Source: Pseudomonas capeferrum (GTDB lineage: Bacteria > Pseudomonadota > Gammaproteobacteria > Pseudomonadales > Pseudomonadaceae). Taken from it: a DNA stretch of 64,000 nt. Position numbers and translations under genes: made by a program. The stretch is taken from assembly GCF_000731675.1 (NCBI RefSeq), contig NZ_JMIT01000001.1, positions 991,526 through 1,055,525 on the forward strand, read 5' to 3'. The notes under the pieces were generated by a model. That model saw only the letters and a program-made list of their open reading frames with translations. It had not been told where the DNA came from and did no database searches. This document shows, in pieces, positions 1-9,356 of the stretch (positions are counted from its first letter, which is position 1; every line of letters begins with the position of its first letter).

Positions 1-1
1 G

Positions 2-1366
2 GACCCGCTGAACAAGATGAACCCAGGCAAGCTGATCCATGCCATGCCGGTCGATGCCAACCTGCGGTTGGGCCCGGACTATGAGCGCCGCGAAATCCCC
101 AGCCAGTTCACCTACGATGCACGCCTCGGTGACAAGGGCCTGGCGCGCGAGGCCGAGCGCTGCATCGGGATGGGTAAATGCCGCTCGCTCGAAGGCGGCA
201 CCATGTGCCCAAGCTTCAGGGCGACCCGCGAAGAGACGTACTCCACCCGCGGCCGTGCACGTTTGTTTTTCGAGCTGTTGAAGGGCGAGGTGATCGAAGG
301 TGCCTGGCAGAACGAGGAGGTCAAGGACTCCCTGGATCTGTGCCTGAGCTGCAAGGGCTGCAAGACGGACTGCCCGACCAATGTGAACATCGCCCGCTAC
401 AAGACCGAGTTCCTTAGCCGCTATTACAGCCACAAGCCGCGCCCGGTGATGGACGCCATGATCGGGCGCATCGGCGCATGGCTGCCGCATGCCACCAAGC
501 TGTCACCCGTACTCAACTACGCCATGGGTAACCCGCTGGTGCGTACGGCGGGTGCTTATTTCGGGCTGGCGCGTGAAGCCAAGTTCCCAAAGGTCGCCTC
601 GCAGAGTTTCCGTAGCAGCGCTACGGCCAGGCGTATCCTGAAAAATGAGCGTGTGCGTGCCGGTACAGAGGTGCTGTTGTGGGTGGACAGCTTCAATAAT
701 GGCTTCACGCCCAACGTGCTCGAAGCGGGTGTAACCGTACTTGAGGCGCTTGGGTTTAGCGTAAAACTGATGAAGCGCCATGTGTGCTGCGGCCGGCCTT
801 ATTACGACGTGGGCATGATCGATCAGGCCAAGTCGAACCTTGAGCAGATCCTTGCCCAGTTGGCGCCGGTGCTCGAAGAGGGGCTTCCAGTCATCGTCCT
901 TGAGCCCAGTTGCTTGTCGGTGTTCCGCGACGAAATGCCGGGCCTGTACCCGACGGACCCGCGCGCCAAAAAGCTCGAGAAGTCGATCATGACCTTGAGT
1001 GAGTTCATCGAGCAGCGTGGTCTGCAGTTGCCTTCGATCAACGAAGACGTGCGCATACATGGGCATTGCCACCAGAAGTCCTGCGGCGGGATGGCTGGGG
1101 AGCAGGGCGTTCTTGAAAAGCTGGGCGGCCAGGGCCAGGTGATTGCTGCGGGGTGCTGCGGCGTGGCGGGTGCATACGCTTACCATAGCAAGACGGCTCC
1201 GATTGCGAAGATCATCGGTGAGAATGAGTTCAAACCTCACATCGACAAGATCCCGCAGCAGGCGGCGGTCGTTGCCGATGGCTTCAGTTGCCGCGGGCAG
1301 ATCCGCAACGTGAGCGGCAGAGAAGCCATGCACCTGGCCGAGTACCTTGCGAAAATTCTGGGTTAG
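2..1366 (+). CDS. FAD-linked oxidase / (Fe-S)-binding oxidoreductase, 5'-truncated by window edge
   Basis: The frame is open from the first bases, before the internal ATG at 17. It begins with DPLNKMNPGK, the usual end of an FAD-linked oxidase C-terminal domain, so the FAD-binding half lies upstream of the window. The visible part is the iron-sulfur half: cysteines in CIGMGKCRS and MCPSF (about nt 158-210), a second ferredoxin-type motif CLSCKGCKTDCP (from nt 341), and two CCG-type motifs (HVCCGRP near 781 and GCCGVAG near 1155) typical of heterodisulfide reductase-like domains. Such fusions oxidise D-2-hydroxy acids (D-lactate, D-2-hydroxyglutarate) and pass electrons to the membrane. The exact substrate cannot be read here. 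It lies 106 bp upstream of the PucR gene, so it may belong to a different transcription unit. Confidence 0.88.
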   Translation, partial: DPLNKMNPGKLIHAMPVDANLRLGPDYERREIPSQFTYDARLGDKGLAREAERCIGMGKCRSLEGGTMCPSFRATREETYSTRGRARLFFELLKGEVIEGAWQNEEVKDSLDLCLSCKGCKTDCPTNVNIARYKTEFLSRYYSHKPRPVMDAMIGRIGAWLPHATKLSPVLNYAMGNPLVRTAGAYFGLAREAKFPKVASQSFRSSATARRILKNERVRAGTEVLLWVDSFNNGFTPNVLEAGVTVLEALGFSVKLMKRHVCCGRPYYDVGMIDQAKSNLEQILAQLAPVLEEGLPVIVLEPSCLSVFRDEMPGLYPTDPRAKKLEKSIMTLSEFIEQRGLQLPSINEDVRIHGHCHQKSCGGMAGEQGVLEKLGGQGQVIAAGCCGVAGAYAYHSKTAPIAKIIGENEFKPHIDKIPQQAAVVADGFSCRGQIRNVSGREAMHLAEYLAKILG

Positions 1367-1472
1367 TTGCACGCAGCGCAGCATTCTCCAGTATCTGGCT
1401 GCTAAGGTCGTTGCAAACCTGGCAGCCATCGAGTGCTGTCGAGTGGTTATAACTAAGTGGGATTGATAGGTC

Positions 1473-3035
1473 ATGAAGCTCGACGCAGCGATAGGTAGCA
1501 CTGTGCTTCGCGAGGCCACTGTGGTGGCCGGTGAAACAGCCATGGATCGCGAAATCACCTGGGTTCACATCGTCGATCACCCCGAGATCACCAATTGGTT
1601 GAAGCCTGGCGAGCTTCTGTTGACCACCGGCTACAACTGGCCAGTAGACGACGAAGAGTGCCGTGTGATGGTGCGCCGGCTGAGTGAAATCGGTTTGGCG
1701 GGGGTGGTACTGGCTGTTCCGCATTTTCGCGAGCATTTCACCCAGGCCGCCATTGACGAAGCGAACCGCTGCGACTTGCCACTGCTCGAGTTGCCGTGGG
1801 AGATCCAGTTCAGCGAGATCATGCACGATGTACTGGCCCGGATCATCAACATCCAGGCCGAGACCATTCGCCGCTCAGACCATATCCATCGCACGTTGAC
1901 CGAGGCTGCCTTGGAAGGCAACAACCTGGAAGGCTTGGCCAAGGCGCTGAAATCCGCCCTGGACAAGCATGCAACCGTGGTCTCTGCGGATGGTACTGTT
2001 CTGGGGGCCTCCGACCCCGCGGTCGACGCGCTGGCCGAGCGCGCACTGATCAAGAAAATCACCGAACTGGATTCGCTCACGGGCTGTTTCGATACCACCA
2101 CGGCAAAAGTCGTGACGCAGGGCGTGCAGCGCCCCAGGCTGGGCGGTGCCATCAGGCTTCGTGGAGAAGTGGTGGGCATTGTCTGGCTGCACGGCGAAGA
2201 AGGGGCGTTTGAGGAGCTGGAGTCTCGAGCGCTCGAACACGCCTCGGTGATTGCGGCGTTGCACCTTGCCTACCAGCGCCAGTTGTCCGACCAGGAGACT
2301 CGCTTAGGTTATGCATTCGTCGCTGGGTTGCTGGAGGGCAAGTTCTCTGCCACGCCAAGTGCCATAGAGCGGGCGCAAGTGTCGGGATGGGGCGAAAACA
2401 GGGACTACCGGGTTTGTCTGGTGTTGTTGAATGAACCTATCCCGTTGTCGGTGGAAGGCTTCAACCGACGCTCGCGAATTGCCGAGCGTATTGCCCAGTC
2501 GATGCAGGGCATGGGCATCGCGCCGCTCATGTCCGTCTCGCTGAACCAGGTCAGCTTCTTGCTCCCGGCAGAAAACGCCCCAGACGCCATCTGGAGGTCG
2601 GTACGCACAGAAGGTAGTGCGATGGCCGTCAGCCGCGTGCACAAGGGGGTGACGGGCATGGCTCAAGGGGCAGAGGACGTGCTGGCGCTGCTGCCTCTGC
2701 TCAAGCCCGGAAAGCTGCATGACTTCGACGAGGTGCTATTCCCTCGCGCCTTGATGGGGGACTCGGACGCCCGTCGCTTGCTGATGGAAAAGCTGATCGA
2801 GCCGCTCGGCAACCCCAAGCGCGGCAATGCCCTGATAGACACCGTACTGACCTTGGCCAGAGAAGGCTTTCAACTACTCAATACGGCCAAGGCACTGGAT
2901 ATTCATATCAGTACGCTGCGGTACCGGGTCGAGCGGATCGAGTCGATGCTGAATATATCGCTCGACAATCCAGACGACAAGTTCAAATTGCAGGTAGCGG
3001 CTCAGATGTACGTGTTGGCAACGGATGATAAGTAA
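1473..3035 (+). CDS. PucR family transcriptional regulator
   Basis: A 520-residue protein with the PucR layout. The N-terminal PucR sensory domain (about residues 5-130) carries the typical stretch WLKPGELLLTTGYNWP. A central GGDEF-like/CdaR-type region (about 290-410) follows. The C-terminal helix-turn-helix of the HTH_30 type (about 450-515) shows TAKALDIHISTLRYRVERIE. Members regulate purine, amino acid or GABA catabolism and usually sit beside their targets. Here the aminotransferase, permease and semialdehyde dehydrogenase genes follow on the same strand, so it most likely activates 3161-7582. The effector is not evident. The start is the first ATG that keeps the whole PucR domain. Confidence 0.9.
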   Translation: MKLDAAIGSTVLREATVVAGETAMDREITWVHIVDHPEITNWLKPGELLLTTGYNWPVDDEECRVMVRRLSEIGLAGVVLAVPHFREHFTQAAIDEANRCDLPLLELPWEIQFSEIMHDVLARIINIQAETIRRSDHIHRTLTEAALEGNNLEGLAKALKSALDKHATVVSADGTVLGASDPAVDALAERALIKKITELDSLTGCFDTTTAKVVTQGVQRPRLGGAIRLRGEVVGIVWLHGEEGAFEELESRALEHASVIAALHLAYQRQLSDQETRLGYAFVAGLLEGKFSATPSAIERAQVSGWGENRDYRVCLVLLNEPIPLSVEGFNRRSRIAERIAQSMQGMGIAPLMSVSLNQVSFLLPAENAPDAIWRSVRTEGSAMAVSRVHKGVTGMAQGAEDVLALLPLLKPGKLHDFDEVLFPRALMGDSDARRLLMEKLIEPLGNPKRGNALIDTVLTLAREGFQLLNTAKALDIHISTLRYRVERIESMLNISLDNPDDKFKLQVAAQMYVLATDDK

Positions 3036-3053
3036 AAGCGTTGAATTGGCTTT

Positions 3054-3070
3054 TCCTGCTTTAAGCAGGA
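3054..3070 (+). terminator. Short inverted repeat after the PucR gene, possible weak terminator
   Basis: A perfect dyad with arms TCCTGCTT and AAGCAGGA lies 19 bp after the PucR stop codon. It is followed only by a T-poor stretch (TTAGTTTG), so it is at best a weak intrinsic terminator or attenuator before the aminotransferase gene. Confidence 0.3.
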
Positions 3071-3160
3071 TTAGTTTGCGCGCGCTTCCTACTTCCTGGT
3101 TGTAGTTGGAGGGAAGGGCAGTGGTTAGCATTAAAACACTGACACATAAAGGTGAATGCT

Positions 3161-4444
3161 ATGTCCTCTCAACAAAAATTGTCTGTATCGGCGCGTGCCC
3201 AGCATGTTTCCAACGGTGTTGCAGTTGCTCACCCCATTACCGTGAGCCGCGCTGCGGGTGCCTACCTATGGGATGATCAAGGTAAGAAATACCTGGATTT
3301 CGTGGGTGGCATAGGCGTGTTGAACGTGGGGCACAATCACCCGCGTGTGGTCGAAGCGGTACGCAAGCAGTTGGACACCTTCTCGCATATCTGCTTCCAG
3401 GTTGCGGCTTACGACCAATATACCGATCTGGCTGCCAAGCTGAATAACCTGGTTGGCGGCCCAGAGCACTACAAGTCGGTGTTCCTGACCACCGGTGCCG
3501 AAGCGGTCGAGAACGCCATCAAGATCGCGCGGGGCTACACCAACCGCCCAGGTGTGATCGCATTCCGCGGCGGTTTCCACGGCCGTACCTTGATGGGCAT
3601 GACCCTGACCGGCATGAGCCAGCCGTACCGCCAGAACTTCGGCCCTTACGCGCCGGACATCTACCACACCCCGTACCCGAACGAATACCGAGGCATCACC
3701 ACCGAGAAAGCGCTGGTGGCCCTGCAGGAGGTGTTCGACACGCAGATCGCTGCTGATCGTGTTGCGGCAATCATCATCGAGCCAGTACAGGGTGACGGTG
3801 GCTTTATCGCAGCGCCCGTCGAGTTCATGCGTGCACTGCGCAAGAAAACCGAAGAACTGGGCATCGTGCTGATCTGCGATGAAATCCAGACCGGCTTTGG
3901 CCGTACCGGCAAAATGTTCGGCTTCGAGCACGCCGGCATCCAGCCTGACCTGGTAACCGTTGCCAAGAGCCTGGCCGGCGGCTTGCCGATCTCGGGCGTT
4001 GTCGGCCGTGCCCGAATCATGGATGCCCCGCAGCCAGGCGGCCTGGGCGGCACCTACGGTGGCAACCCACTGGGCTGCGCCGCTGCCCTGGAAGTGATCA
4101 AGATCTTCGAGTCCGAGAACCTGACCGAGCGTAGCCGCGCTATTGGTGCGCAACTGCTGGAAGGCTTCAAGCAACTTGAGGGCCGTTTCAACAGCATCGG
4201 CCACGTACGCGCCATTGGTGCCATGGCAGCGGTCGAGTTCGTTTCCAATCGCGACAGCAAAGAGCCGGATGCGGCGATGGCGCAGCGCGTGATTGACGCT
4301 GCCCGTGAAGAGGGCCTGCTGCTCATCAAATGTGGTGTGTACCGCAACGTGGTTCGCTTTATCTGCCCGTTGGTGATCACTGAGCAGGACGTTGCCAAGG
4401 CACTTGGCATGTTCGAGCGTGCACTGGTTGCCGCACAAGCCTGA
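3161..4444 (+). CDS. gabT: 4-aminobutyrate aminotransferase family protein (class III PLP transaminase)
   Basis: A 427-residue class III aminotransferase, the normal length for GABA transaminases. It transfers the terminal amino group of GABA or a related omega-amino acid to 2-oxoglutarate using PLP. Visible hallmarks are [15 protein letters not shown] for phosphate binding, GGFHGRT, the PLP-contacting aspartate in [14 protein letters not shown], and the Schiff-base lysine in [11 protein letters not shown]. The ATG at 3161 is chosen because AAAGG at 3148-3152 sits 8 bp before it; a GTG at 3152 is in frame but lies inside that ribosome-binding site. The next two genes encode a permease and a succinate-semialdehyde dehydrogenase, which supports a GABA-type route. 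Beta-alanine or 5-aminovalerate remain possible substrates. Confidence 0.88.
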   Translation: MSSQQKLSVSARAQHVSNGVAVAHPITVSRAAGAYLWDDQGKKYLDFVGGIGVLNVGHNHPRVVEAVRKQLDTFSHICFQVAAYDQYTDLAAKLNNLVGGPEHYKSVFLTTGAEAVENAIKIARGYTNRPGVIAFRGGFHGRTLMGMTLTGMSQPYRQNFGPYAPDIYHTPYPNEYRGITTEKALVALQEVFDTQIAADRVAAIIIEPVQGDGGFIAAPVEFMRALRKKTEELGIVLICDEIQTGFGRTGKMFGFEHAGIQPDLVTVAKSLAGGLPISGVVGRARIMDAPQPGGLGGTYGGNPLGCAAALEVIKIFESENLTERSRAIGAQLLEGFKQLEGRFNSIGHVRAIGAMAAVEFVSNRDSKEPDAAMAQRVIDAAREEGLLLIKCGVYRNVVRFICPLVITEQDVAKALGMFERALVAAQA

Positions 4445-4509
4445 GTCCGACTGCTTGCCGGTGCAGGGATTGAACGGATCATTCTGTTCACGTTCACCGA
4501 CTTGAACTT

Positions 4510-4529
4510 GCCCCCTCCCTGCAGGGGGC
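4510..4529 (+). other. Intercistronic hairpin between aminotransferase and permease genes
   Basis: Perfect 7-bp arms GCCCCCT and AGGGGGC are separated by 6 bases. No T-run follows, so it is more likely an mRNA-stabilising or attenuating stem in the 179-bp gap than a full terminator. Confidence 0.3.
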
Positions 4530-4623
4530 TATCACACCGCAAGTTAATCAAACAGCGTGCCGGGAAGGGGGTTGGCGGCTTCTCGCGCGTCAATGTTTCC
4601 CGTCAATTAATAGAGGTGCCTCG

Positions 4624-6036
4624 ATGATGAATACAAGTATAAGTATCGATAAACCGAACACCCATGACAGCCAACTCAAGGCGGGCTTGAAGTCTCGGCA
4701 TCTGACAATGATGTCGATCGCAGGGGTCATTGGTGGCTCCTTGTTCGTAGGGTCGGGGAGTATCATTCACAGCGCGGGGCCAGCCGCCGTTCTGGCCTTT
4801 CTGGTTGGCGGCATTCTGATGATGCTGATCATGCGAATGCTGGGGGAAATGGCAACGTCATCGCCAGACACTGGGTCATTCTCGACCTACGCCGACCGCG
4901 CCATTGGTCGCTGGGCCGGTTTTACCATTGGGTGGCTGTACTGGGGTTACTGGGTCAGCCTGATGGCGTGGGAAGCATACGTTGCCGGAAAAATACTCAA
5001 CGGCTGGTTTCCATCGATCAGCATCAATGTCTTTGTGCTGGCAACGACCCTGGTTTTGCTCAGTATCAACTTCTTCAATGTGAAGAACTACGGTGAATTC
5101 GAGTTCTGGTTCGCCTTGATCAAAGTGGTGGCGATCTTCTGCTTCCTGATTGTGTGCGGCCTGGCCGTGACCAACCTCTGGACGCTGGGGGAGGTGAGCG
5201 GCATCAGTAATCTGACCGCGCATGGCTTTATGCCAAACGGCATAGACCCCGTCGTCGGCGCAATGCTCGGGGTGATGTTTGCATTCCTGGGGGCCGAGAT
5301 TGCGACGATTGCAGCGTCAGAGTCTGCAAACCCCTCGCAGCAGATCATCAAGACGACGAAGTCGGTTGTCTGGCGCGTAGGGCTGTTTTACGTGGGGTCG
5401 ATTTTCCTGATTGTGTGCCTGGTGCCGTGGAATGACCCCATGCTGGGCGTGTCGGGCTATGGCTCGTACCGCCGGACACTGGAGCTGCTTGGGGTGCCTG
5501 GCGCAGAAGTGCTGATGAACTTCGTGGTGCTGACCTCGGTGAGCAGTTGCCTGATTTCTGCGCACTACACCGCCTCGCGCATGCTCTTCTCCTTGGCCAC
5601 CCGCGGTGACGCACCTGCGTTCTTCAAGTTCACCAAGGCCGGAACGGGCATCCCGGTCTACGCGATTATTGGCTCGTGCCTGGTGGCTGTGATTCTGGCA
5701 CTGATCAACTTTAGTGAGGCGCTGCGGCCCAAGGATGTACTGGATACGCTGATGAACATGACCGGCACTATTGCACTGCTGGTTTACCTGGTCATCGCCT
5801 GCTCTCAACTGAAGATGCGACGCAAACTGGAACTCAAAGGCAGTGACATCCCGTTGAAGATGTGGCTGTTCCCTTGGCTGACCTGGGCGGTGATCGTGTT
5901 CATCGTGGTTTGCCTGGGGGTGATGTCGTTCATGCCTGACTACCAGGTGCTGGTGGTGTCTACGGGCAGTGCAGGGCTCGCGTTGGTGCTAATCGGAATC
6001 GTGCATCAGATTCGATGCAATCGCTTAAAGCGATAG
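4624..6036 (+). CDS. Amino acid permease, APC superfamily (GABA permease-like)
   Basis: A 470-residue inner-membrane protein with about 12 hydrophobic helices. It opens with the consensus of the amino acid transporter family: LKSRHLTMMSIAGVIGGSLF, then MLGEMATSSPDTGSFSTYA and a WLYWGYWVS segment. This pattern matches GabP, lysine and aromatic amino acid permeases, which import the substrate by proton symport. GAGG at 4613-4616 is 7 bp before the ATG. The position between a GABA-type transaminase and succinate-semialdehyde dehydrogenase points to import of GABA or a close analogue. The sequence alone does not fix the specificity. Confidence 0.87.
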   Translation: MMNTSISIDKPNTHDSQLKAGLKSRHLTMMSIAGVIGGSLFVGSGSIIHSAGPAAVLAFLVGGILMMLIMRMLGEMATSSPDTGSFSTYADRAIGRWAGFTIGWLYWGYWVSLMAWEAYVAGKILNGWFPSISINVFVLATTLVLLSINFFNVKNYGEFEFWFALIKVVAIFCFLIVCGLAVTNLWTLGEVSGISNLTAHGFMPNGIDPVVGAMLGVMFAFLGAEIATIAASESANPSQQIIKTTKSVVWRVGLFYVGSIFLIVCLVPWNDPMLGVSGYGSYRRTLELLGVPGAEVLMNFVVLTSVSSCLISAHYTASRMLFSLATRGDAPAFFKFTKAGTGIPVYAIIGSCLVAVILALINFSEALRPKDVLDTLMNMTGTIALLVYLVIACSQLKMRRKLELKGSDIPLKMWLFPWLTWAVIVFIVVCLGVMSFMPDYQVLVVSTGSAGLALVLIGIVHQIRCNRLKR

Positions 6037-6106
6037 TTACAGGGCACGCGCGGTGTCGCGGCCTGTCGGCTTAGTTGCCAAGACTGCTACTCAAATTGGG
6101 GGTTTT

Positions 6107-7582
6107 ATGAGCTTTAAACTGCAGCGCGACGCGTTGATGGTTACCAAGAATTACATTGCGGGTGAGTGGCAGGATGCAGTATCGGGCGCCACCCTGCCGG
6201 TCAATAACCCGGCGACTGGGGAGCCTGTTGCCTGGGTTGCAAATAGCGATGAAAAAGATGCGGAAGCTGCCATTGACGCGGCAGCCGCCGCTTTTGAAGC
6301 TTGGCGCGCCACGCCCGCCAAACAACGCGCTGTCATTTTGAAACGCTGGAATGACCTGATCATGGCGAACGCCGAGGATCTGGGCAAAATCATTTCCTCT
6401 GAGCAAGGCAAACCCCTTGCGGAAGCCATTGGAGAAATCGCTTACGCCGCCAGTTATGTCGAGTGGTTTGCAGAAGAAGCGACCCGCGCAAACGGCGACA
6501 TCATTCCTCAGGCGGTGCGTGGCCGTAAAATGACAGCCTACTGGGAGCCTGTGGGTATCGTTGCTGCCATCACGCCCTGGAACTTCCCCGCCGCGATGAT
6601 TGCCCGGAAAATCGCGCCTGCACTGGCTGCCGGTTGTACCGTTGTGTGCAAGCCCGCAGCAGAAACCCCACTCACTGCGTTGGCCTTGGTCAAGCTTGCG
6701 CAAGAGGCGGGCGTGCCGGCAGGTGTTCTGAATATCGTCAACACCCTCTCGTCAAAGACCGTTGCCGATGTGTGGCTGGACGATGCGCGCGTTCGTAAAA
6801 TCACCTTCACCGGCTCGACCCCCGTGGGTAAGCACCTTGCCCACGAATCCTCCCGTACCCTGAAAAAACTGGCGTTGGAGCTGGGTGGTAACGCTCCGTT
6901 CATCGTGTTCGAAGATGCCGATGTCGATGCTGCGGTAGAAGGCTTGATGGTTGCCAAGTTCCGTAACGGCGGCCAAACCTGCGTGTGCCCCAACCGTGTC
7001 TACGTTCAGTCGAAGATCTACGGCAGGTTCCTGGAAAAACTGGCAGCCCGCGTAGCAGCCTTGGTCGTCGGCCCGGCGAGCGATCCGGCGTCGCAGATCG
7101 GCCCAATGATCAACGCCAAAGCCATCGCCAAAATCGAAGAGCATGTTAACGATGCCGTTGCCCGGGGCGCCCGAGTGCTGACCGGCGGCAAGCGCCTGTT
7201 CACCGAACAGCGCGCCGAGTCCACATACTACGCGCCAACCGTTCTGGCCGACGTAGACCGCGCTGCCAAGTGCTTCCATGAGGAAACCTTCGGGCCCGTC
7301 GCGCCGATCACTCAATTCGACACCGAGGAGGAAGTCATCAAGATGGCCAACGACTCGCCATTCGGGCTGGCAGCCTACTTCTATACCAACGACATGCGCC
7401 GTGTGCACCGCGTTACCGATGCGCTGGAGTGCGGCATTGTCGGAGTGAACGAAGGTGCGCTGGCTGCCGAAGCTGCGCCATTCGGCGGGGTGAAGGATTC
7501 GGGTTATGGCCGCGAAGGCTCCGTCCACGGCCTGGCGGAATACATGCACATCAAGTATGTGTGCCAGGGTGGCCTGGATTAA
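6107..7582 (+). CDS. gabD: NAD(P)-dependent succinate-semialdehyde dehydrogenase
   Basis: A 491-residue aldehyde dehydrogenase. It oxidises the semialdehyde made by the upstream transaminase, most likely succinate semialdehyde to succinate, feeding the TCA cycle. Motifs seen are AAITPWNFPAAMIARKIAPAL and the cofactor region FTGSTPVGKHL, the general-base glutamate in LALELGGNAPFIVFEDAD, the catalytic cysteine in NGGQTCVCPNRVYV, and the C-terminal EETFGPVAPI. SSEQGKPLAEA near the N-terminus is typical of GabD-like enzymes. The ATG at 6107 is preferred because the protein then begins MSFKLQRDAL and a G-rich ribosome site precedes it; an in-frame GTG at 6053 gives an unlikely 18-residue extension. 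Confidence 0.9.
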   Translation: MSFKLQRDALMVTKNYIAGEWQDAVSGATLPVNNPATGEPVAWVANSDEKDAEAAIDAAAAAFEAWRATPAKQRAVILKRWNDLIMANAEDLGKIISSEQGKPLAEAIGEIAYAASYVEWFAEEATRANGDIIPQAVRGRKMTAYWEPVGIVAAITPWNFPAAMIARKIAPALAAGCTVVCKPAAETPLTALALVKLAQEAGVPAGVLNIVNTLSSKTVADVWLDDARVRKITFTGSTPVGKHLAHESSRTLKKLALELGGNAPFIVFEDADVDAAVEGLMVAKFRNGGQTCVCPNRVYVQSKIYGRFLEKLAARVAALVVGPASDPASQIGPMINAKAIAKIEEHVNDAVARGARVLTGGKRLFTEQRAESTYYAPTVLADVDRAAKCFHEETFGPVAPITQFDTEEEVIKMANDSPFGLAAYFYTNDMRRVHRVTDALECGIVGVNEGALAAEAAPFGGVKDSGYGREGSVHGLAEYMHIKYVCQGGLD

Positions 7583-7617
7583 TCCGCAAACGTGGCGCGT
7601 TAGTGTGTTCTGCGTTG

Positions 7618-7636
7618 GGCCTTCATTGCGAAGGCC
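7618..7636 (+). terminator. Hairpin downstream of the semialdehyde dehydrogenase gene
   Basis: Perfect 7-bp arms GGCCTTC and GAAGGCC with a 5-base loop lie 36 bp after the stop codon. Only TTAA follows rather than a long T-run. It is the most likely end of the transaminase-permease-dehydrogenase unit. Confidence 0.35.
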
Positions 7637-7698
7637 TTAACCAGCTTGGTAAGTTGCAGAACTTTCGGTTTAGTGCTTTCGTCAAGTAATTGACCCAT

Positions 7699-7731
7699 GC
7701 CGGTTTTCATCACGATCAAATTGAAACCGGC
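7699..7731 (+). promoter_or_regulatory. Imperfect dyad in the leader of the SLOG/TIR operon
   Basis: Arms GCCGGTTTTCA (7699-7709) and TTGAAACCGGC (7721-7731) pair in 10 of 11 positions around an 11-base loop. It lies 46 bp before the first gene of the putative conflict operon. It could be an operator for an unlinked repressor or a leader stem; there is no T-run. Confidence 0.3.
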
Positions 7732-7776
7732 AGGCCTTGCCCCAGCGCACGGGGTTTTCGCCAGGAGATCCACTCC

Positions 7777-8367
7777 ATGGACGCACAAGCAGCGGTCGAC
7801 GGCATTCGTTCCCTCGGCGAGAAGCGAGTGGTGACCTTTCTGGGTTTTTCCGACGCGGGCTATGAGGATGAAGCTCGAGCCCAGGAGGTGTTGCTGGCAG
7901 AGCTCGCGACCTTCGACCCTCGGGATACCATCGTGTGCTCGGGTGCCACTGCGCAAGGCATTGGCATGGTCTATCCACTGGCACTGCGTAAAGGGTTTCG
8001 CACCGTAGGTATCGTCTCTTCGCGGGCGCGCGCCGAGGGGGTGCTGTTTTCCAAGGATTGCGAGCGTGTGTTCGTGGTGGACGACCCTACCTGGGGTGGC
8101 ATGCAGCCCAATGAATATCTGTCCTCCACCTCACAGGCCATGGTCGATGCCAGTGACGTGATGATCGCCATCGGCGGCGGCGCGATCGCCCGCGACGAAC
8201 TCGTAGCAGGCCACAGCAAAGGCAAACTCGTCCGTTTTCATCCTGCAGACATGAATCATGCTCGCGCCATGGCGAATGCCATCAAAGAAGGCGGGCCGGC
8301 CCCACGGTCGTTCTGCGGCGCCGCCCAGGCGCTCTTCCAGTGCACAGGTGGGGAGGAAGGAGCATGA
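7777..8367 (+). CDS. SLOG-superfamily (LOG-like Rossmann fold) protein
   Basis: A 196-residue protein with a single alternating alpha/beta domain. It starts with VVTFLGFSDAG, continues with IVCSGATAQGIGMVYPLAL and FRTVGIVSSRA, and ends with DVMIAIGGGAIARDELVAG. The last segment occupies the place of the PGGxGTxxE motif of LOG/lysine-decarboxylase-like enzymes but is changed to GGGxxxxDE. SLOG domains bind or process nucleotides and occur in prokaryotic immune systems beside TIR and TPR-S proteins, for example as the ligand sensor of ThsA in Thoeris. The ATG at 7777 has CAGGAGA 8 bp upstream. Its stop overlaps the start of the next gene (ATGA), so the two are translationally coupled. Whether it senses or makes a nucleotide signal cannot be decided from sequence. 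Confidence 0.75.
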   Translation: MDAQAAVDGIRSLGEKRVVTFLGFSDAGYEDEARAQEVLLAELATFDPRDTIVCSGATAQGIGMVYPLALRKGFRTVGIVSSRARAEGVLFSKDCERVFVVDDPTWGGMQPNEYLSSTSQAMVDASDVMIAIGGGAIARDELVAGHSKGKLVRFHPADMNHARAMANAIKEGGPAPRSFCGAAQALFQCTGGEEGA

Positions 8368-9356
8368 GGAAATATGCGGTCGTCTTTGTGCATGGGCTGG
8401 CAAAGAAGCCTTCGCCTGAAAAGCTTGAGGAAATCTGGCGTTGGGGGCTGGAGCGAGCGGACACGCCTGCACCTTTTCATGGCCAAAACCCAGGGATCGA
8501 CCTCGACACCCAGGGCGTGCCAGGCCTGTTCAACTACTATGCGGATGTATTCTACGGCACCGATTACGAAACAGATCTCGATGCGTTTTATGAGTCCAGG
8601 GACGGTTCTGTCGTTGACCTGGGGAGCCTGCACCAGATAGCAGGCGAGCTTGCCATCCCGACGCCTGCCAATGAAAAAGAAGCAAGGTTCCTTGCTGAGG
8701 TGGAGCGCAAGATGCGCGAGGTGCCTTTCCCACCCGAGCCGCCGTGCCTTGTGGCCCATCCAGCTGCACAGCAACCTACACAATTGGAGATCGCTTCGTG
8801 GCTGCCGGGGCCCGTGAAGGAGGCCATCATCAAAAAAGCGGCGATGGAAGCGTATTACTTCCTGTTCAACAAGGACTATGCGCGGCCAGCCGATGGCGCG
8901 ATCTTCAAGGTGCGTGACGAGCTGCGCCAGCGCCTGATCGACGACTTGAGAAAAGCGGCGGAGCAGGCCAACAAGCTGGTGCTGGTAACTCATAGCATGG
9001 GCACGATGATCGCCTACGACGTTCTGCGCAACTGCAAGCAATGCCCTCCGGTGGAGGTGCTGTTCACCCTTGGATCGCCGCTGGGCATCACCGAAGTGCA
9101 GGAGCAACTGCGGGCCGATGGGCTGCAACACGTCGATTTCCCACCTGGGCTCGGTCGATGGATCAACGTCTACGACCCCCTCGACCCCATCTGTGGTGCT
9201 GACCCGAGAATGGACGATTTTCGCCCCACGCAGGGGCGTAGGGTGGAGGATGTTAGAGAGAGCAACTGGGGAAACTGGCGCCATACAGTCACCCACTATT
9301 TCGCCGGCAGGCAGTTCCGCTCATTGCTGATGCATACCCTCGGGATATCACGCTGA
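8364..9356 (+). CDS. Alpha/beta-hydrolase (lipase/esterase-like), second gene of SLOG-TIR operon
   Basis: A 330-residue soluble protein without a signal peptide. An early oxyanion-type motif (AVVFVHGLA, residues 5-13) and a nucleophile elbow THSMGT with Ser211 are clear. Candidate acid and histidine residues lie in NVYDPLDPICG and NWRHTVTHYF near the C-terminus, in the right order for a Ser-Asp-His triad. The middle segment (about residues 55-180) has no family signature that I recognise and could form a lid or partner surface. GGAGGAAGGAG at 8352-8362 precedes the ATG, which overlaps the SLOG stop codon. In conflict systems such hydrolases can act as membrane-lipid or acyl-ester effectors; that role is inferred from context only. 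Confidence 0.78.
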   Translation: MRKYAVVFVHGLAKKPSPEKLEEIWRWGLERADTPAPFHGQNPGIDLDTQGVPGLFNYYADVFYGTDYETDLDAFYESRDGSVVDLGSLHQIAGELAIPTPANEKEARFLAEVERKMREVPFPPEPPCLVAHPAAQQPTQLEIASWLPGPVKEAIIKKAAMEAYYFLFNKDYARPADGAIFKVRDELRQRLIDDLRKAAEQANKLVLVTHSMGTMIAYDVLRNCKQCPPVEVLFTLGSPLGITEVQEQLRADGLQHVDFPPGLGRWINVYDPLDPICGADPRMDDFRPTQGRRVEDVRESNWGNWRHTVTHYFAGRQFRSLLMHTLGISR

